From Diprion similis (Eukaryota; Arthropoda; Insecta; Hymenoptera; Diprionidae), in NCBI RefSeq assembly GCF_021155765.1, contig NC_060107.1, positions 16,788,501-16,852,500 on the forward strand: 64,000 nt of DNA, given 5' to 3'. Within the stretch, counting starts at the first letter, position 1. The number at the start of each line of letters is the position of its first letter. Below are positions 49,116 through 59,559 of the stretch, in pieces. The translations under genes and the position numbers were made by a program. The notes under the pieces were generated by a model. The model saw only the letters and a list, made by a program, of their open reading frames with translations, was not told where the DNA came from and did no database searches.

Positions 49116-49660
49116 TATTGATATTTTTTTATACAATTAAGAGTTACGCCACACGCATAAGTCTTGTGCTGAATTTAATTTATCACACTGAACGCGCTTG
49201 AGGTAATCATTTACGGGCCTCATGAAATACATCTTTATCACGTTGAACCTGTATAAACGTTCAAGCCGAGTAATAATAATAGGCGTACATTTTTCCTGAT
49301 GTTGTACATTTTTATGTATTGTTTAAAAATATACAGTATAATTAACATTGTAATAGCATTACTAATTTGAACTGTCGGCTTATTGGAGTTGGAAAATCGT
49401 TACTCGTTCGATTTCCAACACGAAGATAATTCGAAACAGAAACTTTTCAGCGGACCTTACTTACTCCCCTTACTCCCGTCAATCTACCTCACCTGAGTCG
49501 ATGGCTTGGGAGAAAGGGGGAAACACATAAGACTCACACAAGTATGCTTCCCCAGTGAACGCTATGTCGTCTGGTGGTTGTCTGTTAGATGGCGTTCGTA
49601 GACAAAAGTTGCCTTTTTATAAGCCAAACCAATAACTCATCACGCAATGTATCATATACA
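49116..49660. other. intergenic DNA after MYBBP1A
   Basis: No gene recognised. This marks the passage from the gene-bearing half to the transposon-rich end of the window. Confidence 0.4.
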
Positions 49661-49790
49661 GGGTGCGTTCCGAAACTAGCTAGCAGTGCAAAAAAATCCC
49701 TAGGACAGAGACAGAGCTAGTTACAAACTCGGCAGCGCAAGAGAGATAAAAGATCGTTACCAGCACCGGGAGCTAATTTCGGAACGCACC
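49661..49790. mobile_element. 130-bp MITE with GGGTGCGTTCCGAAA ends
   Basis: Left end GGGTGCGTTCCGAAACTAGCT and right end AGCTAATTTCGGAACGCACC are inverted repeats of about 20 bp. TACA is present directly on both sides (49657-49660, 49791-49794), a possible 4-bp target duplication. No coding capacity. Confidence 0.7.
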
Positions 49791-49873
49791 TACAATGTAC
49801 AGTCAAGGATGTCTATCTATAGGTTTATTGCTTTTTTTTGCCTGTAGAATGGTTCAGAGCAAAGACCTCTTTT

Positions 49874-50033
49874 GGCTGGAATTTCATGAGCAGCAAAACT
49901 TAGCAGCAGCATTGCCCACCATCCAAGCACTCTAATTGGATGACTAACCTAACTTAACCTTAGTCAACAAATCAGAATACTTGGTGATAGAAATGCTGCT
50001 GTCGCTACTTTTGCTTGTCATGAAATTCCAGCC
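49874..50033. mobile_element. 160-bp hairpin MITE with GGCTGGAATTTCATGA ends
   Basis: The first 16 bases GGCTGGAATTTCATGA recur inverted at the right end, and the match continues less perfectly through GCAGCAGCATT / AATGCTGCTG. Arms total about 40 bp. No flanking duplication could be fixed. Confidence 0.65.
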
Positions 50034-50459
50034 AGTGTTGCCAGATGGCTCAACCAGCTACCCCCCAAGTCTGCCAATATTTGCCACTAAATCTCCCTAG
50101 ATTGGAAATAAAATTCCCCTAGATTTCCCCCTAGATCTTTTTCCTATTAAAATCACGGTTACGGATGGCATTATGAATATATTACACATGTTTTTATTGC
50201 CGCACTCATTGTCGCAGCCGTTGACTGAAGAATATACTTCAGTCAACGTCGCAGCAAAGATCGAAACGAGCATCGAAACACGTCAAACCAAACAAATTCA
50301 TAAATTTCTCTAGAATGATAGTAATTCTGATTAAAAAAAAATCCATTTTAACTAATAAGGCAATGCGTGATTGCAAAGCTTATAAGGTCAAAATAAAAAC
50401 CCCTGATGATTCTTTTCACTGTAACGTTATAATTGTTTTTAGCATCGGCATTTCTACAA
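50034..50459. other. noncoding, transposon flank
   Basis: Contains TGTTGCCAGATGGC (about 50034) and CCCCTAGATTTCCCCC-type short repeats, plus the hairpin at 50219-50248. No gene. Confidence 0.35.
50219..50248. repeat. perfect 12-bp hairpin
   Basis: CGTTGACTGAAG, six bases, then CTTCAGTCAACG. Flanked on both sides by GTCGCAGC-like sequence. Too short to assign a role. Confidence 0.7.
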
Positions 50460-52790
50460 GATTCTTGTCCAAATTCCATCGTGATGGTTATTAGTTCTGG
50501 TCTTCGTTGAGTGTTGTAGTTCGTTCTGCGCGGGAGTTGCAGGGGTTCAAAGGTATATGTATAAGATTTATCACTTGTGGGTTGGATCGCATGGGGACAG
50601 TGGTTGATAGGGGCATGGTTACATTATTCGGGATTTTATCAGGGTTTGTTATCCATTCCGGGTTCCTTTTGCAGATTCTTTCTATCACATCTACGATATG
50701 TCCTAGTAGGTTCAAGGCTATTTCTCTCCTTGATCCGTCTGCTTCTTAGTTCTGTACGTCCCGCGTCCTGTTGTTGCCGGTCTACGATAGTCTCTTGGTG
50801 TCTTGAGTTGGTTTTTGTGATCCATTTATCGCAGTCGATTGGTTGCTGGTATGAGTTTTTCATCCAGTGCAGAAGACCCGTGGCGTTACGAAGCACGCAG
50901 TTGAATTGGGCATCCATAGTTGAATGTTGGGTGCAAGGTGTTCCGTGTTCCTTAATTGTGAACAACGGGTAATATATTTAATAAATTTATCACATGATTA
51001 AAGCGTTTCTTCAGCATTACAGCTTTATCCAATCCTTTTACGAAGATGGTTGTTTGGGTCTTCCTCGCACAAGGGGTAGTTTTTTTCCCTACCTATTCTA
51101 TCTGTTAGTTATGTCCGATATTTCTAACTGAGTCTTATGTACAATTTAATAGGTGGTATCGCGGAATTCATGCTTATGTTGCGTTGTAGAAGCATGCCCA
51201 ACCTGTATTTTTAATTTATCAGTTCGTCATTATCATCTTTAGGGATCTCGATTACTAATTCTGCAATCTCGAGGTATTGTTTTACCTTACTTTGGTTTTT
51301 GTCGTCAATTATTATTGAGAATGTTTCGTCCTCCGCGCCTTTGATCAATACAAGGGTGTTCGCGAGGGTCTCAGTATTGAGATCATTAATAATCCTATAT
51401 GCGTTGCCGCGGTGTTATAATTTTCGCGCACGTTGTAATTATACTTTCCTGGGGGCAAATTTTTATTCAATATCATTCGGTGGATTACTTTCTTTACCCA
51501 ATCTGGCATGATTCTATTGCACCTTACTGCGACAATGCTGTTAACGTGTATTATTTCTAGGACCCGTGGGGTCGGATAGAACTGATCGTCGAATATTATC
51601 ATTGGGTTTTCTTCCTGTTGTACGAGATTCATCATGTAAAATTGAGATTTGAATACATTATCTGGCGGTCTTTGTCGGTTAGGTTGGATCTTGGTCAGGC
51701 GGGGCTCCGTAATTGGTGTTATTCTTTGTTGGGATAAATGAATGGTTCTTAAGGATTGATGAGTTTTGGGTGATGTGTGAGTGGAGGCGTGGGGTTGTGC
51801 ATGGGCACACTTGCGCGGACCATACCTACTCCCCTGTCGAGTTAGTTTCTGTTGGGATCCTCGTTACTTCGAGTCTATGTGACGTACGTGAGCCCGACCG
51901 TGCGTCTTATTGTAAGCTTTGGTCCCTACTTTGCGACCCCCACACTTGAATTGGGGCATGGTCACGAGTCTATATGAACGTCGGTATGGTTGCTGCAGCA
52001 ATCAGTCGCAATTCGATCTTGAAGCGCGAAAAGTTGTCAGCGTCAAAGAGTTGAAAATATTGATCCTGAAAATGGAAACTGGCAAGTGTTTTATCATGGT
52101 TCTCTTTTTCGTGATTTATGGAAATCGGTGTTCGTATTAATGGCATATTTTCGTTTTCCTTAGTTGTTTCTCGTCTCTATTTGACGCCATTGATGGAGGG
52201 CTAATTAGGATGTGCCTTTTTACACCAACTGGGTGACAAGGGAGGCCATGCTGTGGCAGTGGTTCTGCCGGATGGTGTTATACCAACGATATAATGCATG
52301 GCGTCCTCGAAACAGGGGTGTTTTTGCGGAGATTGCATGCAGCATCTCGAGGGTCCCTTCAGGCCCTTGGGACGTCACTTCATGATCTCTCTACCTCTTG
52401 CGCAAATAACTTCTTGTTTTTAGTGCTTGCTACTCACGCGTTCGTCGAGGGTGTTATCGCGCAATGGGTTCAGGCTAAGGCGGGCGGAGCTAAGAAGGTG
52501 GAGCCAAATGGTTGGAGTTGCTATTCGTTGATCACGATATCCAGGCTTGAGAGAGAAGGTTGATGACCGCAGCGTCGCCCCGTTGATGGAGTTCCTGGCC
52601 TTGAGTCTACGTCCAAAATGGTGGTACATATTCTATAGGGAGGTTATGGTGGTTTGAGCTGATAGTTACGGAGATATTGCGTTTTCAACAGGAATTGGCC
52701 CTTTATGCAATGGATTCGCAAAATCTGATAGTTCTGGCAATTGCGTGGCTGCATGTCTTATTTTCTTGAGGTTATAAATTTTAATATTAA
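50460..52790 (-). pseudogene. 3' region of dead retroelement, decayed open frames of unknown identity
   Basis: On the minus strand several interrupted frames follow the integrase/macro region. 51960-about 51250 is open except for one stop and a frame change (internal words PDWVKKVIHRMI and NKNLPPGKYNYNVREN). 50965-50490 is open apart from one frameshift (words NATGLLHWMKNSYQQPID, NPEWITNPDKIPNNV). These are polar, protein-like sequences in the position where some Ty3/gypsy elements carry an envelope or accessory gene. I cannot identify a domain, so the assignment rests on position and strand only. Confidence 0.4.
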
Positions 52791-52801
52791 AATCGTTCGT
52801 T

Positions 52802-53093
52802 TATGGTAGAGGTTTTTAAGCGCATATTTTAATGTTTCGTACGTTGGTTTGTCGCTGCTTTTTCTTTTGGTTATTAAGTAAAATATCAGCCGTTGACCTC
52901 GCTGTAGGGTAAGTACGTCGCCTACTTCTGGATTCTATGCCTTCAACTCATCGATGGAGCCGCACAGATGTCTAAACTGCAGAGCGATCCCTGCACTCAT
53001 GTGGAGGTCCTTGGCTACGCAGTGTGCCAGCGGGGTGTGTCCGATGTCGAGTGGAGCGCTAAACAAGTCGCCCGTCATCTCTTGTATCTTCAT
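52802..53093 (-). pseudogene. macro domain fragment, TARG1/OARD1-like ADP-ribose hydrolase type
   Basis: From an ATG at 53093 on the minus strand the frame reads about 97 codons matching the macro-domain protein OARD1/TARG1 (C6orf130): EMTGDLFSAP, then LAHCVAKDLHMSAGIALQF, VGDVLTLQRGQRLIFYLITK and SDKPTYETL. These are the strand-helix-strand core and ADP-ribose-binding loops of the fold. One in-frame TAG (52935-52937) interrupts it after IDELKA. The C-terminal third (the IGCGLD-type segment) is absent after about 52802, where similarity stops. It begins 30 bases past the integrase fragment stop and is in another frame. So it is either an accessory ORF of the retroelement or a host fragment captured by it. 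It is nonfunctional as it stands. Confidence 0.8.
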
Positions 53094-53122
53094 TCTGTCG
53101 TCTCTGTTCCCTTTGCCGAAGG

Positions 53123-53401
53123 TCAGCGAATGGTTTGGTGATTGGTGGATGTCGGAAGTGGCCCTACTATATCCAGGGATATTTTATCAAACGCGGTGGA
53201 GGAAGTATCGGTTATTACCATTGGTTGTTTTGTTTTTACCCGAAGTAGCTTTTTCTCCTGACAGCTTATACACTGCGTGATAAATCTTTGAATTTCTTCC
53301 TTTAAATTTTCCCAATGATACTTTTGTTTTATTCGGTTGTAGGTTTTCGTGACACTCTTGTGTCCTCCTATTGCTGACGCGTGGCCTTCTTCAATGATAG
53401 C
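53123..53401 (-). pseudogene. Ty3/gypsy-type integrase N-terminal fragment
   Basis: About 92 codons open on the minus strand. The HHCC zinc-binding domain is complete: GHASAIGGHKS holds the two His, and TQCISCQEKK holds the two Cys. The start of the catalytic core, FDKISLDIVGPLP, holds the first acidic residue. The frame then ends at TGA (53123-53125) and the rest of the DDE core is missing. It belongs with the gag-protease part further right on the same strand. Confidence 0.85.
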
Positions 53402-53489
53402 CGATCGTTCTGATTAAGGTGGTAAGATAATTTTGTTCGTACAGACTAGGATTTTTACAGAGTTGGTGGCGAATGTGATTCTGAATAGA

Positions 53490-55053
53490 TTAATAATATA
53501 GCTAAGCTTTTAGAATCATTGTTGAGATTGAACCATTTAAATGCTGAAGAAAAGGAAAATGTCTACATAGCTGCAACCTTCCAGCGTTTAAGGCACCGCT
53601 GAACTGACTTGAAAATATCAAATCGTGACGTCATAAGTACGTGCAGCGCGTCTGAATATCGAACGGTGAAATAACACCGCTGATTTCATTGGCTTGTTCT
53701 ATTAGATCCAACCAATGATATCAGTTACAGATCGAGACATACTTCTTGTGGGCCATGAATGGGCTGCTGTCACATGAAAATCGCCGTTACGAATCGTGCC
53801 ATATTTACAAAAAAAAAAAAAAAACTGATAGTATAAGTTTTCCCGAATAAAGTGAGTGCTTTTGTACGTGGCTAACTGCCTAGCGAGAGTGAAAGAAATT
53901 GTGAAACAGTGCAATCAGTTAATATTCAACATGCGGTAGCTCCGATCGGCCATGTTTGTTGTGGCGTTATTTTATTCACTTCATTATTTTTTATTATAAA
54001 CATTATCAGCGATTTGCATGACCAGTGACTCAGTTAGCCACGTACACTTTTATTCAAGCTTCAATTTAAAAATTTCCCGAGTAAGATTCGTGCTTCCGTT
54101 CTCGCAGGATTCGTAATGGCGTTTCACCCAATTACCTCGCTTCTGACGGCTAGAAATATATATATGACATGCCAGGTCAGCGGCGCCTTGATGAATACAT
54201 AGAGATGTTCGTATATCTCAACGATATTGTGTTATATGCAGAATCACTAGAAGAACATGATGGAAAGTTCAAGAATTTAGCGACTAGATTAAGACGCGCC
54301 AATTGAAAACTCCAACCGGGTAAATGTGAATTCCTAAAGAAGGAAGTAGGCTACCTTGGACATTTTATAGGAGAAGATGGTGTACGACCGGATCCCAAGA
54401 AGTTAGAAGCGTAAAGCATTGTCGACAAAAAGACAGAGGAAAGAACGAACGTTCCCGAACGAATATACACCGGCAACAAATTGACGAACCAAAAATCTCC
54501 ACATAAACCACACGATGAACCAGAAATTATTGAACCTTACGACAGAAATTCGGAACAATCAAGCGAAGACGAGGAGGACAGCGAAGACGACTTCCACGAA
54601 CTCGAGATATCCGAAATCCGAAAACGATATAGATAAAATTGAAACGCCGGCACTCGCCGAATATTTAACCGACCTGACAGAAAAGGAACCGGTCAAGAAA
54701 TCTAATCCTGTCATATAATCGAAGACGTTTTGACCCGCTCTAACGTAATCACGATTCGAGATAATATAGTAACGAAAAAGGGAATAATAATTTGGTTTAC
54801 AAACGAACACGGAGAACCCATAGATTCCGGAGGAAGGTCACTTGTAGCCTGTGGCAAAGCCATAAAATTAGGAAATATTAATGCACGGAAAGGAGAAACA
54901 TGGTTTAGGAAACGGAAATCAAGGAAACAATTCATAATAATTTTGTCAAAAGAGGGAAATGTAGGTGAACAATTAAAAACAGCTATTCCTGAACTTAAAA
55001 CCCTAATCGCGCAATTCGAAATTACACCAATATTCATATCAGAAACCAGATAG
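53490..55053 (+). pseudogene. inverted Ty3/gypsy reverse transcriptase segment, interrupted by a MITE
   Basis: Opposite in strand to the gag and integrase pieces on either side. 53500-53588 encodes a pre-RT linker (LLESLLRLNHLNAEEKENV). The 596-bp element at 53592-54187 interrupts it. From 54190 the palm continues with FVYLNDIVLYAESL, the YxDD box changed to YLND, then QPGKCEFLKKEVGYLGHFI and GVRPDPKKLEA. In-frame stops fall at about 54304 and after KKLEA. The fingers and RNase H are deleted. After an acidic stretch, 54730-55053 holds a spacer-type domain (NIVTKKGIIIWFTNEHGEP, DSGGRSLV, GKAIKLGNINARKGE). All features are of a dead copy. Confidence 0.75.
53592..54187 (+). mobile_element. 596-bp TTAA-flanked nonautonomous DNA element, unit 1
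   Basis: Begins GGCACCGCTGAACTGAC and ends with the inverse of GGCGCCGCTGACCTG. It is flanked by TTAA on the left (53588-53591) and TTGA on the right (54188-54191), one base decayed from TTAA. It is nearly identical, inverted, to 59560-60159. Subterminal inverted blocks include GTACGTGGCTAACT and CCCGAATAAAG/CCCGAGTAAG. TTAA target sites recall piggyBac-type transposition, but no transposase is present. Confidence 0.8.
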
Positions 55054-55290
55054 AAGGAATTTACGAAATACCTTGGATACATATATGTATAGTTTTAATC
55101 AAATGCTCCTCGTAATTTTGAATCATGAATATTCGTTTTGTTACCGGAATTTGGTTTATGTTTCGCGTAGAATTTTCCTTAGTTTGTTACCGTCGTTAAA
55201 TGCTCTCTTGCTTCCTTTTATATTTGTTCATTTCCTGATTTTTATCGTACTGGTTCATTCCTTTCTTTTCAAGTGCCGGATGTCCTTTCC

Positions 55291-56631
55291 TTACTGTAGC
55301 TTTACTTGTGTTATCATCGATGTATAATCATCCATTAATTTAGATTCATTTAATTCGTTCACTACAGGTTCTGTTTTGTTTACCACAGTTTCATCGAACT
55401 TATATTCATTCCTCTTAGATTTATCCTGATATTTCGCGGATTCATTTGGATTTTTCATGGATTCATTCGATTCATTTAGATTCATCATAGATTCTTCATC
55501 AATTTCCCTGGATTCATCGAGATAATGTTTCATAGATTTATTTTTATATCTTATGGGTTTTCTTGCATTCCTATTCTCGATTTGTAATATCTTGTTGCCC
55601 GATTCTAAAGATTCTTTAGATTCGCTCATTTCTTCTAGGATTTGCGGCGGAATTCTCAACTTTACTTCCGAGTCTAACGTATTAATTGCATAAAGGTACG
55701 CTTTACTATCTCGGTTTGCCACTAACGCGTTTCCTATGTAGACGCGGTTGTCACCTGCGTCTAACAATGGTAGGTATCCTTCTGCTAAATCAGTTTTCTC
55801 GAGGTCGACGCGGATGCCAAGCCGTGTCCTCGATGGAATTACGATAACATTTTCCAGATTTTCGACATTTTCCTTCTTTTAGGAGATTCGGAATTTTCTG
55901 TCCTCAAATCGGATATTGTATAACCAAGACGCCCGTTAGATTCTACATCTGGGAGCGGTAAAACCTTGACGTTTAGTTCGGTTCCGCGAGCTCGTTGCAG
56001 TTGCCAGTCTGCGCTCTAGACAAAGTCATTTTTTCCTGATGATCTAGAAATGGAACCTGCACGTTACCGAATTCTAGCATGCCCTTATCAAAATTCATTT
56101 GAGTCCGATTCTCGCTGAAGAACTGAGATCCTATTATTTCATCTTGTGGAATAGGCAAATTTAAATTTCTGGGACTATATGAAATTCTGTTTCTGTTCCT
56201 ATTATATTTATGGGTACTTCTCCCATAGTTTCTACACACACGGGGACGATTCCGCTGAGATTAAATTTCCTTTCCTCATTTACCTCGATATCTGGCTTGA
56301 TACAATTGTTTTTTATAATATATTTAGGTCGGAGCTTCTGTCTAGCATAAAAGTAGTTGGATTTTGTAATTCGCTCGATTCCAATTTGATTATTGGAATT
56401 GTATTATCTGGGTTTATAATTGTGTTAATTGACTTATTGATGGCAGTTTGGACCGGATCTATGTTGATTTTTTCTATATCGCTCGTAGATAGAGTTACTC
56501 GTTTTCTATTGGCACTTCCCCTCGTTTTTCATTACATTCCGTCGTTTAGTCACGCACTCGCTGTTTACATGCCAATAATTCTTACAATAGCGACAATATT
56601 CACGCGCCTGTTCCCTCTGGTAATCGTTGGT
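55291..56631 (-). pseudogene. Ty3/gypsy zinc knuckle, protease and pre-RT region, decayed
   Basis: Read from the right. In the gag frame but after its TGA stop lies a complete CCHC zinc knuckle, CRYCKNYWHVNSEC (56554-56595). The retropepsin active-site region follows at 56313-56345 as FMLDRSSDLNIL, where the family has D-S/T-G, so the catalytic loop is mutated and soon hits a stop. Protease C-terminal and linker pieces continue in other frames (IIGSQFFSENRTQMNFDKG; IPSRTRLGIRV; DAGDNRVYIGNALV). A low-complexity N/E/S/K tail runs to 55291. Several frame changes show decay. Confidence 0.75.
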
Positions 56632-58199
56632 TCATTTCGTATCGTAGGGTTGATAATTCCCTTGCGGCATATAACATGTGTGTTCTCGCGGAGGGTTATC
56701 GTTATGCGGATCCGGATTCTGATTCCCTGATCTAAATTTGGTTTGCGTTCTCTGGGGATTTGGGTCCCTTGGATAAGAATTTTCGCGGTATGGATAAAAT
56801 TTTCCGCGGTTTTGGTTGTTTTTGGGATAACCTGGTCGATTAGAAAAATTCGGATTCGGGTTGCCGTAGTTACCTCTGTTAGCGAAATCCGGAGGTGATT
56901 GTTGACGATTCAAATAGCCTTTCCGTGGCTCGTAATTAGGTTGAAAGTTTACTCGATAATTTGGCTGATTTTGAAACTGGCCCCGTGAATTATTTCTTGA
57001 TTGGTAATTGTTCGTGTCGCGTTGAGGATTGGGGTAAATACTTCTCGGGTTGTAATTATTTCGGTAATCCGTCTGGTTGCCCTGAACGACGTAAACTTGG
57101 TTTCGGGGTTTACGGTGATCGTAGTAACTTTTGTTAGAATAACATTGATAATCATATTTATCGTGGTCTTTGGCTCCGCAGATAACGCAAGTTTGAGGTC
57201 GGAACTGGGTGTAACCGATCGTGGCTTCTCGAATTACGTTTGATTGGTCACCTCGTCTTAACTGAATTTTGATTTTCTCCTGTTTTTCGGCCTTCATTGC
57301 CGCGTCGACTAGTTCTTTTAGAGTACCCGGTATGGTGGGGATTTTTCCATCGATTTCGGGTCTTAACCCGCGCAGGAAAGCGGCTTTACCGTGCGCTTTG
57401 GTATTTCGCATGGAAACTTCGAAATCATCTTTACGTTGTTCCTGCAAGAACGCCGGCCCTATACTTTCTACAGCTTCGCGTACCCGCAAAGCATAGGTTA
57501 TGACGTCCTCATTTTGTTTTTGGAAAATTTTCCCTAATTCACCCTGACACAGATTTACCGATTTTGTGGGTCCGTAGAGTTCATTTATCCGCGCGTTTAG
57601 TTCGTCTATGGTATCAAATCGCTCGTTCCCGATTACGCGCCTGGCTACTCCCTTAATTTTATTGCGAATAATTCGCGCAAGACTCGATTCGACTTGAGCC
57701 GGGACCATTTCGCGTGCATCCTTGCACCCCTGTACAAAACTTCTAGCCTGCGACGGGTTACCGTCGAGCACAGGAACTGCCTCAAGGGCATCTTTGATTG
57801 AAATGTAATGGTAAGGTGGTGCGGGTGAGGTGGTTCCCTCTGCACGCGTGGCCGTGGTTTCCTTCGCCATTTTCGATTCTTGAGCAGTTTTAGTATGTGT
57901 TTGGGATTGGTTTTCTGAATCAGGCGAATGAACAAGTATCTGAATCGGTTTTTCTGTTTCTCCCGAGTTTTCCGGAGAAGTTTTATTCTTTGGGTTAGAA
58001 TTTTCCCTGCGGAGTCCCGCGACTGATCGGAAATAAGATGTGGTTCTCCCAGTGCGATTCTTTTTTCTAAATTCTCTAGTTGACCCTCAAATAATTGAGT
58101 ACCCTGCGTACTGACGTGTGATCTGAGTCGTCGGTCCGAAGGCGGAGAATGCACTACAGTTTGATGTTTTTTCGTGACGGGTGGGTCTTCCTTTCCCAT
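56632..58199 (-). pseudogene. Ty3/gypsy-type gag, frameshifted
   Basis: The longest frame (57870-56632, 412 codons) is a retroelement gag. It has a helical capsid-like part (ISIKDALEAVPVLDGNPSQ, NELYGPTKSVNLCQGELG, GKAAFLRGLRPEIDGKI) followed by a long N/Q/P/R/Y-rich nucleocapsid-like stretch. True translation probably began at the ATG at 58199. That frame runs to about 58001, where a one-base shift is needed to reach the open lead-in of the main frame. A TGA at 56632-56634 then separates it from the zinc knuckle in the same frame. No host role is implied. Confidence 0.8.
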
Positions 58200-59270
58200 T
58201 TATTTATGAGCTCGCGTTGTCGGTTTTTACCTGATTATATCTCGGCTAGCACGGAAACCGATCGTTCGGGTGTTGTATACCGATAATAAAAATATAATAG
58301 ACAATTTTAGTGAGGGGTCACCGTAGGATCGTTACAGTTTCTGCGAGTTCGTCATTTTTTTCTTTCTACGAGATAGGAATGTCGGATTCGGAGGTTATGG
58401 GATTTTTAACAAGTCCGCGGTAGTTACGGTATGTACCGGTGCGTCGATATAAAGTTTCCTCAAGAATTCCGGAGTATATGTTTGCACGGTATACTCGTGC
58501 CAAAGTTTCCTCATTTGCTTATATTTTCCTCCCGCTCTCTTTTACGTGGTCAAGCTCGATATCTCAGGAATTTAAAAACGCGAGGAGGGAGCCGGAGGTT
58601 GAGATGGGGGAGAAATCGAAATGGGTATTAATTCCCACAGCGGTGTCTCTTCGGGAAGAGGAGTCACGGGGTCGGGAATCGCGACCTCTCGTAGGATTTC
58701 CCTTATTTTCTCGATTTCTGTGGTGTCTCCCGGTGCAAATTCGGATTTCGGTTTTACCTCCTTATTAATAGTGCTTGCTTTAGCTACGGTATTGTTTATC
58801 TGAATCAAAAACATCTGAAATGCAAAAATAGCCGCCAAGTACCATGGTTACATTATAATGAAAAACTTATCGTCAATCTTTGCCGTGAAATCAGGAAAAA
58901 TGCCAAGCACGACCTCCCCACACGTACACGTCGTGAAGTCGGACCTCGCTTTTCGTGTAGTGATATCGAAACATCATTCCAAGAGCTACGTACTTGGCGG
59001 GCACATTTTTTCTGTCCTACCGGTACTCTTTTCTTACGCCCTTGTGACTTAATTGAAATTGTACAAGCGATGATAATACTATAAACTCTGAATCGAATAA
59101 TTGTAATAACGATCAGCGTTATGTTCATAGTAATAATACAATGTTTTCTGTATTATAATGACTGTTCACGCGAACACCTTAAATCAATTTTTCAGGGCTT
59201 ATTCGTGTGGTGAGAATTAAATATTGAAGTAACACAATTTAGCATAACTTTATTTTAATTAGAGAAAACC
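58200..59270. other. retroelement 5' leader or LTR remains, not resolved
   Basis: Upstream of gag on the minus strand, where the primer-binding site and 5' LTR should be. I could not find a matching direct repeat near 50 kb nor a clear tRNA-complementary primer site, so the LTR ends are not defined. Short open frames (58572-58838 minus, 58439-58768 plus) have no domain. Confidence 0.3.
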
Positions 59271-59369
59271 ATGGTTTTCGGTGTCTAGGTCCTGTGCACC
59301 GAAAACCATGGAGCGGACGACCCGGGTGCGTCAGACCGCGATGCACAGGACCTAGACGCCGAAAACCAT
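59271..59369. repeat. 28-bp inverted repeat hairpin with nested palindrome
   Basis: ATGGTTTTCGGTGTCTAGGT plus CCTGTGCA (59271-59298) recurs inverted at 59342-59369 with one difference. A nested perfect 15-bp palindrome, CCATGGTTTTCGGTG / CACCGAAAACCATGG, spans 59269-59311. Two alternative hairpins can therefore form. Confidence 0.75.
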
Positions 59370-59559
59370 AAAGCCGATGGACGAGTGGGCTCAGCGAAGT
59401 GTACGAATTTGATGCTCTCTTTATATCGTTTAACTTCTTCTTCGTTTCTAATTGCGTGGTTTGAATTTTTTGGTTTATTAGAATTTAAATATAATATTTC
59501 CACGTAACCTGGTATTGGGTTATTTGGGTCGGTTGAGCTAACAGTCCGTGCGTTTTTAA

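Noticed and set aside
56179..56730. 183-codon plus-strand hydrophobic frame
   Set aside because: Antisense to the protease/zinc-knuckle region; the apparent membrane segments come from reverse-reading N/K-rich codons.
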